This document shows positions 18,961-28,551 of a stretch of DNA of 56,383 nucleotides, one piece after another. Under the pieces are notes generated by a model. The model worked only from the letters and a program-made list of their open reading frames with translations, was not told the DNA's origin and made no database searches. Position 1 is the first letter of the stretch; each line of letters opens with the position of its first letter. The translations under genes were made by a program, and so were the position numbers. Origin of the DNA: Xanthomonas dyei (GTDB lineage: Bacteria; Pseudomonadota; Gammaproteobacteria; Xanthomonadales; Xanthomonadaceae); NCBI RefSeq assembly GCF_002939865.1, contig NZ_MDEE01000033.1, forward strand, positions 1 through 56,383, read 5' to 3'.

Positions 18961-19935
18961 GTGCAAATAAGGTTGTGTCATTGGTGTATGGCAGTTGCGC
19001 TGCTGCTTGTTCATGGGTCTGTGCCGGCACGTGCCTGGCAACCGGCGCCGGGCCAGGTAGAGATACCGCTCTGGCCGCAGGCGGTGCCTGATGCCTTGCG
19101 CAATCCAAAGCCCGAAACGGTGGGCACCGGCGAGGGGCGATTGCCGTGGACCAAGGTGAGCGATGTCAGCCGCCCGACGATGACGGTGTATCTGCCAAAA
19201 AATCGCAACACCGGTGCGGCGGTGCTGGTGTTCCCCGGTGGTGGCTATCAAGTCCTGGCCATGGATCTGGAAGGGACGGAGATCTGTGATTGGCTGACCG
19301 GGCGCGGGATGACCTGTGTGCTGTTGAAATACCGTGTACCGAACTCGGGGCCGACCTGGAACAACGGTCGCCGCTATTACCCAAAGGTGCAAACAGCCTT
19401 GCAGGACGCGCAGCACGCGCTAGGACTGGTGCGCGCACGAGCCAGCCAGTGGGGCGTGGACCCGCACAAGATCGGTGTGCTTGGCTTTTCTGCCGGCGGT
19501 CATCTGGTGGCGGCGGCCAGTACGCACTTTACAAAGCGCACCTATCAGCCGGTGGACGCGTCCGACGCACAGAGTTGCCGGCCGGACTTTGCCATTGCCG
19601 TGTATCCGGGCCACTTGTGGGCGCACGAGGATGCGGACAGCGCCACACGCGATCCGACCCATCTGCCGCTGCGGCCAGACATCACCGTCACTGCACGGAC
19701 GCCGCCGACCTTCTTGCTGCAGGCCGAGGACGATACGGTGGATGGCGTCAGTCAATCGCTGGCCTACTACGTGGCGCTCAAGCAGGCCGGTGTGCCGGTA
19801 GAAATGCATTTATATGCCGAAGGCGGACATGCGTTCGGTCTGCGCGCGGGCACACTGCCGATCGCGCAATGGCCGCATCTTGTGGAGACCTGGTTGGGGA
19901 CGATCGGCATGCTGGATGCGGCCGGCACGCGCTGA
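18961..19935 (+). CDS. Secreted alpha/beta-hydrolase (esterase/lipase or acetylxylan-esterase-like)
   Basis: A 324-residue alpha/beta-hydrolase with an N-terminal signal (hydrophobic AVALLLVHGSVPARA, cut near RAW). The oxyanion segment is VFPGGGYQVLA, the nucleophile elbow GFSAGGHL, the acid residue probably in LQAEDDT, and the catalytic His in EGGHAFG. This BD-FAE/esterase-lipase pattern is common among xanthomonad proteins placed near carbohydrate-degradation genes, but the substrate here is unknown. The start is the GTG at 18961; an ATG at 18988 would shorten the signal peptide and is a real alternative. It converges with the phospholipase gene. Confidence 0.85.
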   Translation: MQIRLCHWCMAVALLLVHGSVPARAWQPAPGQVEIPLWPQAVPDALRNPKPETVGTGEGRLPWTKVSDVSRPTMTVYLPKNRNTGAAVLVFPGGGYQVLAMDLEGTEICDWLTGRGMTCVLLKYRVPNSGPTWNNGRRYYPKVQTALQDAQHALGLVRARASQWGVDPHKIGVLGFSAGGHLVAAASTHFTKRTYQPVDASDAQSCRPDFAIAVYPGHLWAHEDADSATRDPTHLPLRPDITVTARTPPTFLLQAEDDTVDGVSQSLAYYVALKQAGVPVEMHLYAEGGHAFGLRAGTLPIAQWPHLVETWLGTIGMLDAAGTR

Positions 19936-20004
19936 GCGCAACGGTACCCAAGTGTGCTGGCCCGATAGCCACATGCGCACTCGGCGCATGCCGAGCCGCA
20001 CGGC

Positions 20005-22152
20005 TCAGCCCAGTGGGCCAATCACGATAGGCCTGTCCTGCTGCAGCCGCGCCGGCCCCCCCATCGCCGGATCGCTGACGCTGTCTGCACCGGTTTCGAT
20101 GCGACCGGCCAGACGTTGGCTTGCGCCGTCGTGTTCGATCCACAGGTCGTACCAGCCGCCGCTGGCTGCCGCTTTCCAGCTGCGTTGCCAGGTCTGGCCG
20201 CCCGCAAGCTGCAGGTGCTCGCGCGGTTGCGCCTGCGCATACGCGGCCGGTTGCAGTGCGATCTGGATCGGCGTGGTGCCGGTGTTGTGCAACGACAACG
20301 ACAGCGCCGCCGGGTCGTCCGCTGCCTGGGTGATATCGGCCACCAGCACTGCAGCGCTCAGGTCGCCGCGATAGTGGCGATGGAATCCGTTGGGGCCGAT
20401 CAGCCACAGATCGTAGCGACCATCGTAGGTGGTCCAGTCGCCGTCCACCGTGGCACCGTTGCCTACCGTGTAGCGGCGCGGGATCGCCGCCAGGTCGTAG
20501 CGGTCGTAGACATGCAGTACCGCCGCCGCGCCGCTGTTGCGCAGGCGTAGCTGCACCTCGCCGCTCGCTTGCACATGCGCCAGTTGCACGCTCGGGCGAT
20601 ACGGCACGGCGCGCGAACGGCGCACGCCGAACGGTTGCTCGGGTGGCTGCAACGTGGCCGGCAGCGGCGGCAACGTGTGCTCGCGTAAGGCTGCTGCACG
20701 CGCTGCCGCATCGCCCACATCGGGTAGCGATGCGACGAATGGGCGTGCATCGGCGTTGCGGAAATCGAATGCATTGGTCAGGTCGCCACATACCGCGCGC
20801 CGCCATGGCGTGATCTCCGACGCCTGCACGCCAAACCGCCGTTCCAGCAGGCGCAGCACCGAGGTGTGGTCGTATACCTGCGAATCCACCCAGCCACCAC
20901 GGCTCCACGGCGAAATCACATACAGCGGCACGCGCGGACCAGGCCCGTACGGGCGGCCGCGCAGTGCGGGTAGATCCACTTTTTGCTCACCCGGTGCAGG
21001 CTGGCGATGATAGTCGTCGTCGGTGGCGATGCTGGAGGCGCCGGCAAACCCGCTGGTTGCGCGCGGGTCCGGCGATGGCGGCGCCGGCGGCGGCATGTGA
21101 TCGAAGAAGCCGTCGTTCTCATCGAACATCAGCAGCAATGCAGTGCGGCTCCACACCGCCGGATTGGCGGTGAGCGCATCCAGCACGCGTGCGGTGTAGG
21201 CCGCGCCTTGCGCCGGGCTGGACGGGTCCGGATGTTCGCTGCCGGCCGCATCGGCAATGACAAAACTCACCGACGGCAGCCGATCGGCCATCACGTCTGC
21301 GCGCAACTGCTCCACGCCCCGCGTGCTGATGCCACGCGCACGCAGCTGCGCATCGTGACCGGGCGCGTTGCGGTAGGCCTGCCGAAACGCCTCGAACCCG
21401 GCCAGCGGGTTGTCGGTGAAGTTGTCGGCCATGTCCTGATAGATCTGCCAGCTCACGCCCGCGCGCTGCAGCTGTTCCACATAGGTGGTCCATCGATACG
21501 GCTCGGCAAACCCACCCAGCTCCGGAAAGTTGTCGTGCGAGTTACCGATCACCGGCCCGCCATGGCGCCCGTGCGGATCGTTGCCGCCCGTCCACAGGAA
21601 CACGCGATTGGAATTGGTGCCGGTCTGGATCGAGGCGTGGTACGCATCGCAAATGGTAAACGCATCGGCGAGCGCGTATTGGAAGGGAATATCCGCCCGT
21701 CCGTAATAGCCCAGCGCGTGATTGTGCTTGGCTGCTGCCCACTGCCCGAGCCGACCGTGGTCCCAGGCCTGTTGTGCATCCGGCCAGCTATGCGGCGTGC
21801 CCTTGACGCGCATGAAGCCGAATTGCGCTGCGGTATCCAATGCAAACGGCGTGAGCCATTGCATGCCGTCTTCGCTGGGCTGCAGCCACACCGTGCGCGA
21901 GGGCGCACCGGGCAGCGGCGGGGCCGGGACCGGAAAGCGATCGCCGAACCCGCGCACGCCTGGCAGCGCACCGAAGTAATGATCGAAGGCGCGGTTTTCC
22001 TGCATCAGGACCACCACGTGCTGCAGGTCGTCCAGTGTGCCGCTGCGGCGGTCCGGCGCGATGGCCGCGGCGCGCGCGATGCTGGGCAACAGTGCGGCTG
22101 CGCCGCTGGTCAGGCCGGCTTGCAGCAAACGGCGGCGGGGCAGGTCGATCAT
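20005..22152 (-). CDS. Phosphocholine-specific phospholipase C, Tat-exported
   Basis: A 715-residue secreted phospholipase C of the phosphoesterase family that cleaves phosphatidylcholine-type lipids. The twin-arginine signal reads PRRRLLQAGLTSGAAALLPS. The catalytic domain opens with the family hallmark QENRAFDHYFGALPGVRGFG, followed by NGFF-type and SPWSRGGWVDSQVYDHTSVL segments lining the metal site. The last 200 residues contain two short beta-rich repeats matching the C-terminal DUF756 domains of this family. ATG at 22152 with AGGTGA upstream. A TonB-dependent receptor lies upstream on the same strand, with 310 bases of repeats between, which suggests joint lipid or phosphate scavenging (inference). 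Confidence 0.92.
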   Translation of the reverse strand: MIDLPRRRLLQAGLTSGAAALLPSIARAAAIAPDRRSGTLDDLQHVVVLMQENRAFDHYFGALPGVRGFGDRFPVPAPPLPGAPSRTVWLQPSEDGMQWLTPFALDTAAQFGFMRVKGTPHSWPDAQQAWDHGRLGQWAAAKHNHALGYYGRADIPFQYALADAFTICDAYHASIQTGTNSNRVFLWTGGNDPHGRHGGPVIGNSHDNFPELGGFAEPYRWTTYVEQLQRAGVSWQIYQDMADNFTDNPLAGFEAFRQAYRNAPGHDAQLRARGISTRGVEQLRADVMADRLPSVSFVIADAAGSEHPDPSSPAQGAAYTARVLDALTANPAVWSRTALLLMFDENDGFFDHMPPPAPPSPDPRATSGFAGASSIATDDDYHRQPAPGEQKVDLPALRGRPYGPGPRVPLYVISPWSRGGWVDSQVYDHTSVLRLLERRFGVQASEITPWRRAVCGDLTNAFDFRNADARPFVASLPDVGDAAARAAALREHTLPPLPATLQPPEQPFGVRRSRAVPYRPSVQLAHVQASGEVQLRLRNSGAAAVLHVYDRYDLAAIPRRYTVGNGATVDGDWTTYDGRYDLWLIGPNGFHRHYRGDLSAAVLVADITQAADDPAALSLSLHNTGTTPIQIALQPAAYAQAQPREHLQLAGGQTWQRSWKAAASGGWYDLWIEHDGASQRLAGRIETGADSVSDPAMGGPARLQQDRPIVIGPLG

Positions 22153-22172
22153 CGTGTCACCTCTGGGTGGCT

Positions 22173-22425
22173 GAACCCGTCCGAGTCCCTTCCCCCGCCT
22201 GCGGGGGAAGGGGCCCGAAGGGCGGATGGGGGGGGCTGTGCCCTCACCCTAGCCCTCTCCCGCAGGCGGGAGAGGGGGCGGATTGCGGGGGGATTTCCCC
22301 GCATCCTGCGTTACTGGCCGAACCGTCCGAGTCCCTTCCCCCGCCTGCGGGGGAAGGTGCCCGAAGGGCGGATGGGGGGGACTGTGCTCTCACCCCAGCC
22401 CTCTCCCGCAAAGCGGGAGAGGAAG
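22173..22425. repeat. Tandemly duplicated composite palindromic repeat (R1 + R2)
   Basis: Two copies of a composite unit about 146 bases apart. Each has R1 (GTCCGAGTCCCTTCCCCCGC, a short loop, GCGGGGGAAGG, then GCCCGAAGGGCGGATGGGGGG) starting near 22178 and 22324. Each R1 is followed by R2 (AGCCCTCTCCCGC, a loop, GCGGGAGAGG) near 22251-22276 and 22397-22422. Each half forms a strong hairpin. They separate the TonB-receptor and phospholipase genes and would put several stable stems in any shared transcript. Confidence 0.85.
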
Positions 22426-22462
22426 ACAGTCCCGGCGTGCACGTCAGCATGGCAGGTTGCCG

Positions 22463-24874
22463 TTACAGATCCAGCGTCAGCGTCAGCCCCAACGTGCGCG
22501 GTGCGGCGATGAAGGCGCTATCGCTGCCGTCCACGCCTTCCAGATAGCGCTTGTCGGTGAGGTTACTGACATTGAGCGCCAGTTGCAGGCCCTTGAGTTG
22601 CGCCGACAGCTGCGACAGCTCCACGCCCAGATTCGCATTGAAGGTGGTCACCCCATCGAGCGCGGCGCGGTTGGACGCATCCAGATAGCGCTTGCCCAGA
22701 TAACGACCGGACACGCCGAAGCGCCATGCCTCCCCACGCCAGTCGGCCGAGACCACCAATGTGTTGCGCGGCTGGCCGATCACCTGCGCGCCGGGCGTGA
22801 TATCCAGGGCGGTATCGCGCGCAGCATCGCCGCTGCCCAGGTAATCGGCCTTGTTGTAGGTGTAGGCGCCATTGAGGCGCCAGCCGTTGTCCCAACCGTA
22901 ACCCAGCGCCGCTTCCACGCCGCGTGCATGCACGCCGCCGAAGTTTTCGTACACGCCGTCGGTCTCGCCCAGGTAGTCGATGCCGCTGACGAAGTTGGCC
23001 GGCACATACACGATGCGATTGTCGAAGCGGATGTCGTATAGCGTCACGCTGCCGGTCAGCGGCCAGCGGCTGATGCGCAGACCCAGCTCGACATTGTCGG
23101 CGGTTTCCGGCTGCACGCGGCTGAGTGCGACCGGGTCGGTTTCGCCCAGCACGCCGGACGGAATCGCGGCAAAATTCTGCGAATACCCGGCGAAGGCTTC
23201 CAGCCCCTGCACCGGCGTGGTCCAGGTCAGGCCGGCGGACAGCAGCGGGTCGGAGTGCGCATCCGACTCCACATGCTGCGCATCGCCGATGCGGCGGTCG
23301 CGGGTCTGTTCGAGGAAGAACTGCTTAACGCCCACGCGCCAGGCGAAGGCGCCGTAACGCATCACATCTTCGACGTAATACATCTGCTCGTCGGTCTGGT
23401 AGTTGTCCTTGAACTGCACCCAGTACGGCTGATGGTCGAAGCTGATGTTGGTACCGACGTTGAGCAGGCGATGCCAGTCGCGGGTGACGCTGCGGTCGTA
23501 CCGTTCCAGCCACGCGCCGGCACGCGCAGTGTTGTCGATCGGGCCCAGATCGTGGCGCCATTCCACATCGGCCATCGCACCGGCGCGGTGATTGTCGTAG
23601 TGGCTATGGCGATACGACTGCACCGGTACCGAACCTGCCGGATAGCACGCCGGATTGGATTCGGCCGGCACCGCCGGACTGCCGGCGCAACCGGTCAGCA
23701 GCGTCGCGGCCGCACCGCCTGGGGTCAGGTAATACAGCTTGCCCAGGTCGCTGCCGGCATACACGGTGTTGCCGCCGCGCGCCTCCGATTCCGGAGCGCC
23801 CGCGCCATCGTTGGTGACGTCCACCAGATACGGCGGAATCCAGTCGCCGCGGCCTTGCATGCGATGCGCGTAGCCAGTGAGCGTGGTCTTGAACCCGTTG
23901 CCGCCATCGAAGGCGCCGCGCAGATAACCGAAGGTGTTCTTGCGCAGTGCGCGCGAGCCGGAGCGGTAGTTCTGATCCAGATACGGAATGCCGGTGAGCG
24001 TGCCGGTCAGCAAGTCGTGTTCCGGGTCGCGTGCGAACTGCTCGGGCGTCACGCTGGTGTATTCGGATTCGTCGGCATCGTCGTAGGACACGTAGCCGCT
24101 GAGCGTCCACTTGTTCAACGCGCTGACGAACTTGCCGGCCAGATGGTCGCGGCTGGTGTGGCCGCTGCCGTCGATCCAGTCGTCGTTGCGCGCCGACGAA
24201 CCGCTGATCCACGCGCGCGTATTGCCGCCGAGCAGGCCAGTGTCGTAGCGCGCGTAATACTTGCGCGCCTGGTTGTCGCCGATGCCGCCGATCACCCGCA
24301 CGCGCTGTTCTTCGAGCGGCTCGCCGGTGAGGTAATTCAGTGTGCCGCCCAGCGCCTCGTTCGAGCGCGACGCGATATCGGCGGTGCCCTGGCTCACTTC
24401 CACCGTTTCCAGATCCGGCATGTCGATGAAGCGGTTGGCCTTGGAGCCGCCGCCATATGCCGAGCCACCGTTGGGCACGCCGTCGACGGTGGTGCCGATC
24501 TGCTGCGTGTCGCGGTTGCTGACAAAGCCACGCATGCTGATCTGCGTACCCCAATCGGACGAGCCGAATGCATCGGCTTCGGTGACCACCACGCCGGGGA
24601 GTTCGTTGAGCGCGTCGTTGACGCTGCCCAGCACGAACTGGCGGTCGAGCATTTCCTTGCTGACGGTGGTCTTGGAGTACGTCATTGCCTGCCCGACCAC
24701 CTGCACCTGATCGAGCGTGGACACCTGCTCGCCGCTGGCAAGTACTTCTGAACGCGGCGCTGCCGGTGTGGCGCCATCCGGTGCCTGCTGCGCGTAAGCG
24801 GGCAGGGCGAATGGAACCAGCAGCAGGGCAAGCGTGGCCGGATGTCGCACGCGCGGGCAGGTGGTCGAATCCAT
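22463..24874 (-). CDS. TonB-dependent receptor upstream of phospholipase C
   Basis: An 803-residue outer-membrane TonB-dependent receptor. Signal peptide: RHPATLALLLVPFALPAYAQ. TonB-box-like STLDQVQVVGQ, plug with LNELPGVVVTEADAFGSSDW and ISMRGF, then a long barrel. It is not close to the three-receptor cluster: plug wording differs and it resembles FecA/TonB receptors of another subgroup. The C-terminus is TLGLTLTLDL, ending in Leu rather than the usual aromatic residue. ATG at 24872-24874 gives a clear signal peptide, though no strong ribosome binding site is seen and other in-frame ATGs lie upstream. Its ligand may relate to phospholipid products or phosphate (inference from the neighbour). 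Confidence 0.9.
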   Translation of the reverse strand: MDSTTCPRVRHPATLALLLVPFALPAYAQQAPDGATPAAPRSEVLASGEQVSTLDQVQVVGQAMTYSKTTVSKEMLDRQFVLGSVNDALNELPGVVVTEADAFGSSDWGTQISMRGFVSNRDTQQIGTTVDGVPNGGSAYGGGSKANRFIDMPDLETVEVSQGTADIASRSNEALGGTLNYLTGEPLEEQRVRVIGGIGDNQARKYYARYDTGLLGGNTRAWISGSSARNDDWIDGSGHTSRDHLAGKFVSALNKWTLSGYVSYDDADESEYTSVTPEQFARDPEHDLLTGTLTGIPYLDQNYRSGSRALRKNTFGYLRGAFDGGNGFKTTLTGYAHRMQGRGDWIPPYLVDVTNDGAGAPESEARGGNTVYAGSDLGKLYYLTPGGAAATLLTGCAGSPAVPAESNPACYPAGSVPVQSYRHSHYDNHRAGAMADVEWRHDLGPIDNTARAGAWLERYDRSVTRDWHRLLNVGTNISFDHQPYWVQFKDNYQTDEQMYYVEDVMRYGAFAWRVGVKQFFLEQTRDRRIGDAQHVESDAHSDPLLSAGLTWTTPVQGLEAFAGYSQNFAAIPSGVLGETDPVALSRVQPETADNVELGLRISRWPLTGSVTLYDIRFDNRIVYVPANFVSGIDYLGETDGVYENFGGVHARGVEAALGYGWDNGWRLNGAYTYNKADYLGSGDAARDTALDITPGAQVIGQPRNTLVVSADWRGEAWRFGVSGRYLGKRYLDASNRAALDGVTTFNANLGVELSQLSAQLKGLQLALNVSNLTDKRYLEGVDGSDSAFIAAPRTLGLTLTLDL

Positions 24875-25051
24875 TGCAATCCAACGAGCGGGGGAGGTGG
24901 CCGCAGACTGCCGTGCTTGCATTGCGTGATGATGACCGCGCTGCAGATGGGCTGCGATCACTGGGTGGATGTGCGCAGCTTCTCTGCCAGGACGAATACG
25001 ATCTTGGCGACGCTTAGATATTCCAAGGCTGTCGGTTGAGGGCGCGATGTC

Positions 25052-25138
25052 CTCACCGCTTGCGGGACACGCTGTGAATCCATCCATGGACGCTCCGTGG
25101 CGGCATCCATGCCGCCACAGGGTCCCGCAAGCGGTGAG
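25052..25138. repeat. Nested inverted-repeat element 1
   Basis: Outer arms of 17 bp match perfectly: CTCACCGCTTGCGGGAC (25052-25068) and its reverse complement (25122-25138). Inside lies a second palindrome, GTGGCGGCATCC/ATGCCGCCAC at 25097-25118. The whole could form a long hairpin carrying a side hairpin. It lies in the non-coding gap (24875-25514) upstream of the receptor gene. Confidence 0.85.
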
Positions 25139-25205
25139 AACACCGCGCCAGAACGTGTGCTGCTCGCTTTATTGAAAGCCGCGCACACCGACCCTCTTCA
25201 CCGGT

Positions 25206-25307
25206 CCTTGCCCGCCCACCGTCGCGGGACCTTTGGCGGCATGGATGCCGCCAAAGAGCTTACATGGACGTACTTGCAGCGTGTCCTGCGATGGTGGGCG
25301 GGCAAGG
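25206..25307. repeat. Nested inverted-repeat element 2
   Basis: Outer arms CCTTGCCCGCCCACC (25206-25220) and its exact reverse complement (25293-25307) enclose an inner palindrome TTTGGCGGCATGG/ATGCCGCCAAA (25232-25255). The inner core GGCGGCATNNATGCCGCC and a CATGGACG segment are shared with element 1, while the outer arms differ. They are two members of one family with exchanged outer arms. No gene is recognised in 24875-25514. Confidence 0.85.
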
Positions 25308-25514
25308 GCCCTGCAGCAAAGCGTAGATCCACCGCTTTGCAATCGAGGCATGCAAAGCGCCCAGCATCAACGCACATGGTCCCTCTTGGCATAAAGGTTG
25401 CCGACAGAATGTCGCGAGCCGCAAACGTGCGCAACCCATGCAGACCAGACAGATGCACGGGTATGGCGCGCAGCTCACCAGCCTCGCCCACCTGACATCT
25501 GCGACACCGTGTTG

Positions 25515-26759
25515 TCAGCTTCTCTTGGCGTGTGGTGTTGCTTCGATCTGCTGGGTTTCCGGCATCAATTCCAGTGCCGATGGCGTGGTGCGCAGCATCG
25601 GCCGGAACGCGATGGGATGCGTACGACGACGCGCAAACCGCAGCAAGCGCGACAGCGTGAAACCGGCCAGCGCCAATAACATCACTGCGAAATAAACCGG
25701 GAGCGCTGCAGGGCCGAACTTCTGCATCGCCCCGCCTGCCAGCGCCGGACCGATGGCAGCGCCCACGCCATGCACCAGCAACAGACTGCTGCAGCCCGAT
25801 AACAAGTCTTCGCGCGGCAGGTAATCGAGCATGTGCGCCACCGCAAACGGGTACAACGAAAACGCCAGCCCGCCGTACACGAAAAACAGCATAAACAAGA
25901 CGGTGGTCTGCGATTGCACCATCGGCACTGCGGCAGCGATGGCGATGGCGGCGGCCAGCACGCTCACCGCGACCAGGCCGATGCGTCGGTCGTGCCCGTC
26001 GCTGATGCGCCCGATCGGCCATTGCAGCACGGCACCGCCCACGATTGCGGTGAGCATGAACATCGCCACGCCATCGGCATCCAGTCCGATGCGGTTTGCA
26101 TACACCGGCAATAAGCCCCAGAACGCACCCATCGCCAATCCCGACAATCCGGCGCCGACGGTGGCGACCGGCGCCAGCGCATACAGCGTTTTCAGGCGCA
26201 GGCGCGACACCTGCGGCACCTCCGGCGGAATCAAGCGCGTGGTGACGACCGGCATCACCGCCGCGCAGATCAGGATGGCGGTCAGCGTAAACATGGCCGG
26301 TGCTCGCGCGTCGCCGGCGGTCAGCAGAATCTGGCCCAGCGCCAGCGCCGACAGATTGATCGCCATGTACACCGAGAAAACACGGCTGCGTCGGCGTGCA
26401 TCCGGCTCGGCGTTGAGCCAGCTTTCGATCACCGTGTACAAGCCCACCAGGGCGGCGCCGGTGACCAGGCGCAACACACCCCAACCCCAGGGATCGAGCC
26501 AGATCGGATGCAACAACACCGCAATGGCCGCCAGCGATGCGTAGAACGCAAATGCGCGGATATGCCCGATGCGTCGGATCAACGGCGGCGCGAAAAACGT
26601 GCCGAGAAAAAAGCCGGCGAAGTAACCGGACATGATCAGGCCCAGCGCACGCGCATCGAAGCCCGCCTGGCCGCCGCGCACGGCGAGCAACGTACCGAGC
26701 AGCCCGCTGCCGGTCAGCAACAGGGCAACGCCCAGCAACAGGGCGGTCAGCCGCAACAT
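25515..26759 (-). CDS. MFS transporter
   Basis: A 414-residue major facilitator superfamily protein with about twelve hydrophobic helices. It opens MLRLTALLLGVALLLTGSGL; the second-helix signature region is SGYFAGFFLGTFFAPPLIRR. The loop between helices 2 and 3 and the symmetric halves fit the YcaD-like branch, whose substrates are unknown. It stands alone, divergent from fmdB. No specific substrate can be inferred. Confidence 0.88.
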   Translation of the reverse strand: MLRLTALLLGVALLLTGSGLLGTLLAVRGGQAGFDARALGLIMSGYFAGFFLGTFFAPPLIRRIGHIRAFAFYASLAAIAVLLHPIWLDPWGWGVLRLVTGAALVGLYTVIESWLNAEPDARRRSRVFSVYMAINLSALALGQILLTAGDARAPAMFTLTAILICAAVMPVVTTRLIPPEVPQVSRLRLKTLYALAPVATVGAGLSGLAMGAFWGLLPVYANRIGLDADGVAMFMLTAIVGGAVLQWPIGRISDGHDRRIGLVAVSVLAAAIAIAAAVPMVQSQTTVLFMLFFVYGGLAFSLYPFAVAHMLDYLPREDLLSGCSSLLLVHGVGAAIGPALAGGAMQKFGPAALPVYFAVMLLALAGFTLSRLLRFARRRTHPIAFRPMLRTTPSALELMPETQQIEATPHAKRS

Positions 26760-27124
26760 GGATGCGGCCCTCGCAGGGAAAAAGGCGCGTCGATCACGTC
26801 ATCGAGTGTAGCAGCCACGCTGCTGAGACTGGATCGATGTGGCTCGCACAACGCGATCAGCTGGCGATGGCTGAGAGCGGATCGCTGCCGATGGAGTGGG
26901 GTTGCGCTATCACCATGTGTTGGCGGATCCATGCATCGCCAGCCTCAAGCCGCCAGTCTGCGAGAGGCAGCCAAGTGGTAAGAGGCCAGACGCGCAGTGG
27001 GTCGGTCACTGCCCACCACTCTCTGCCAGCCCGACCATGCGCCGGTGCGCGATTGGGTCATTGCGCCGCCATGCCTACATCCGTCTAGAATCGGCGCCCT
27101 TGCATCGTCTCCAGCGGATCTGTC
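26760..27124. other. Divergent intergenic region between MFS and fmdB-like genes
   Basis: 365 bases. A -10-like TAGAAT at 27086-27091, with a weak TTGCGC at 27061-27066 (19-base spacing), is the best promoter candidate for the fmdB-like gene. I see nothing else in this stretch. Confidence 0.4.
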
Positions 27125-27442
27125 ATGCCCATCTACGCGTTCCAGTGCACCACCTGCGGCCACTCGTTCGACCGCCTGCAGAAGATGGCCGACCCAGATC
27201 CGCAGATCTGCCCGTCCTGCGCTGCGGCCACCATCAAGCGTCAGGTCACCGCGCCGTCGTTCCGCTTGTCCGGCAGCGGCTGGTACGAGACCGATTTCAA
27301 GTCGGCCGGCGAAAAGAAGAAGAACCTGACCGAGAGCAGCAGCGCGGGCGGCGGCGATGCCAAGCCGGCGGCGGCCAGCGACAACAAGCCCGCCGCTGCA
27401 CCGGCAGCGCCTGCCGCAAAGCCGACATCCGGCGCGGCGTGA
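27125..27442 (+). CDS. FmdB-type zinc-ribbon protein
   Basis: A 105-residue FmdB-family (CxxC_CxxC_SSSS) protein. It starts MPIYAFQCTTCGHSFDRLQK with the first CxxC, has the second pair in ICPSC, then the conserved SFRLSGSGWYETDFKS. The C-terminal third is a low-complexity Ala/Lys/Pro tail. The biochemical role is unknown; the ribbon should bind Zn. In many gammaproteobacteria this gene sits just upstream of aspS, and it does so here except for the inserted DUF3011 gene on the other strand. Confidence 0.9.
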   Translation: MPIYAFQCTTCGHSFDRLQKMADPDPQICPSCAAATIKRQVTAPSFRLSGSGWYETDFKSAGEKKKNLTESSSAGGGDAKPAAASDNKPAAAPAAPAAKPTSGAA

Positions 27443-27618
27443 CGCGCAACCTGCGCGGCCGCGTGATCAGCGCGACGGGCCTGGCGCCGTGGCTGCCGGC
27501 CGTCGCTATCAGTTGTTGCGCACCCGCCACGTAACCGCAGCGCACCAACGCAAACAGGCCGGATCATGGCGAACCGGCCTGTTGTGACAAGCGCAAAAGA
27601 CGCGAAGCGTGCAAAACC

Positions 27619-28395
27619 TCAGCGCGCGTCGAACCGCGCGCGGCAGCCATCGTTGACCCACACCGCCGAACGACGTGGGTCGAAGCCCCAGGTGCGGCCT
27701 TCTTCGCAACGGGTGTCCGACAACTGGCGGGTCAGCACCGGGCGGCCGGCGCGCACGTCCCAGTCGCAGCTGCGCAGGCGGCGGTCGTCGCTGCTGCAGG
27801 TCACCGAATAGTCCCTACGCGGCCGATCGCCGCCGCCGTAACCGTCATCGCGATCCCAGCCACCGCCGCCACGGGCCTGCGCAAAGTCGGCGCGGCAGCC
27901 GTCGTCCACCCAGATCCGGCCGTTTTCCTGGTGCCAGTTGCGGCCCTCCACGCAGGGCGTGCCGGAGAGCTGGCGCACGATCGTTGCGCGCCGCCAGCCG
28001 GTGTTGCAGATCGCCTGACGCTGGTCGCGGCTTTCGCAGCGCACGGTGCCGGCGGCCGCATTGCCGGGACGGTCGTCGCCGCCATTCCAGCCGCCACCGC
28101 CCCAGCCACCGCGGGCCTCGACGAAGCGGCCGCGGCAGCCGTTGTCCACCCAGACGCGGCCACGGTCGCTGCCCCAGTTGCGGCCTTCGATACAGCGGGT
28201 GCCGGAGATGTTTTCCACCAGCGCCGCGCGCCCCCGGAACGGGGTGTCGCACTCGCGGCGGCGGTTATCGTTGCTGGAGCAGGTGATGCTGGGGCCATTG
28301 AAACCGCGGTCCTGCGCGGCGGCGGGGCGGCTGACCAGGGCGCCGGCGAGGGCGGCAAGACTGAAGCCGGAGATCAGCAGGGCGGTGCGCAGCAT
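27619..28395 (-). CDS. Exported protein with three DUF3011 repeats
   Basis: A 258-residue protein with a signal peptide (LLISGFSLAALAGALV, cut near AAAQD) and three tandem DUF3011 repeats at about residues 38-95, 118-175 and 197-257. Each has the pattern VxCSSxDxRxxxC, LSGTxCxEGRxW and WVxDGCRAxF, with conserved Cys that probably form disulfides. Gly/Asp/Arg-rich linkers separate the repeats. The function of the domain is not known; periplasmic or surface location is inferred. It interrupts the fmdB-aspS neighbourhood on the opposite strand. Confidence 0.88.
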   Translation of the reverse strand: MLRTALLISGFSLAALAGALVSRPAAAQDRGFNGPSITCSSNDNRRRECDTPFRGRAALVENISGTRCIEGRNWGSDRGRVWVDNGCRGRFVEARGGWGGGGWNGGDDRPGNAAAGTVRCESRDQRQAICNTGWRRATIVRQLSGTPCVEGRNWHQENGRIWVDDGCRADFAQARGGGGWDRDDGYGGGDRPRRDYSVTCSSDDRRLRSCDWDVRAGRPVLTRQLSDTRCEEGRTWGFDPRRSAVWVNDGCRARFDAR

Positions 28396-28551
28396 CGTGA
28401 CGTCCTTGGTACGGGAGGGGCGTGGCGCCTATTCAGCCGGGCGCTGACTTAAGCGCCGGTGACCGTCGCCGCATTTGCTCCTGCCGCCCGCCGGCCCCAG
28501 AATATCCGGCTTTCCGGCGCTGCCTGCGTCGGGTTTTCAGCGGAGCTTTCG

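Noticed and set aside
24875..25040. Pho box upstream of the phospholipase-linked TonB receptor
   Set aside because: No pair of CTGTCAT-like repeats with 11-base spacing was found, so PhoB control cannot be claimed.
25052..25307. CRISPR-like repeats
   Set aside because: There are only two units, the repeats are nested palindromes rather than regularly spaced direct repeats, and no cas gene is present.
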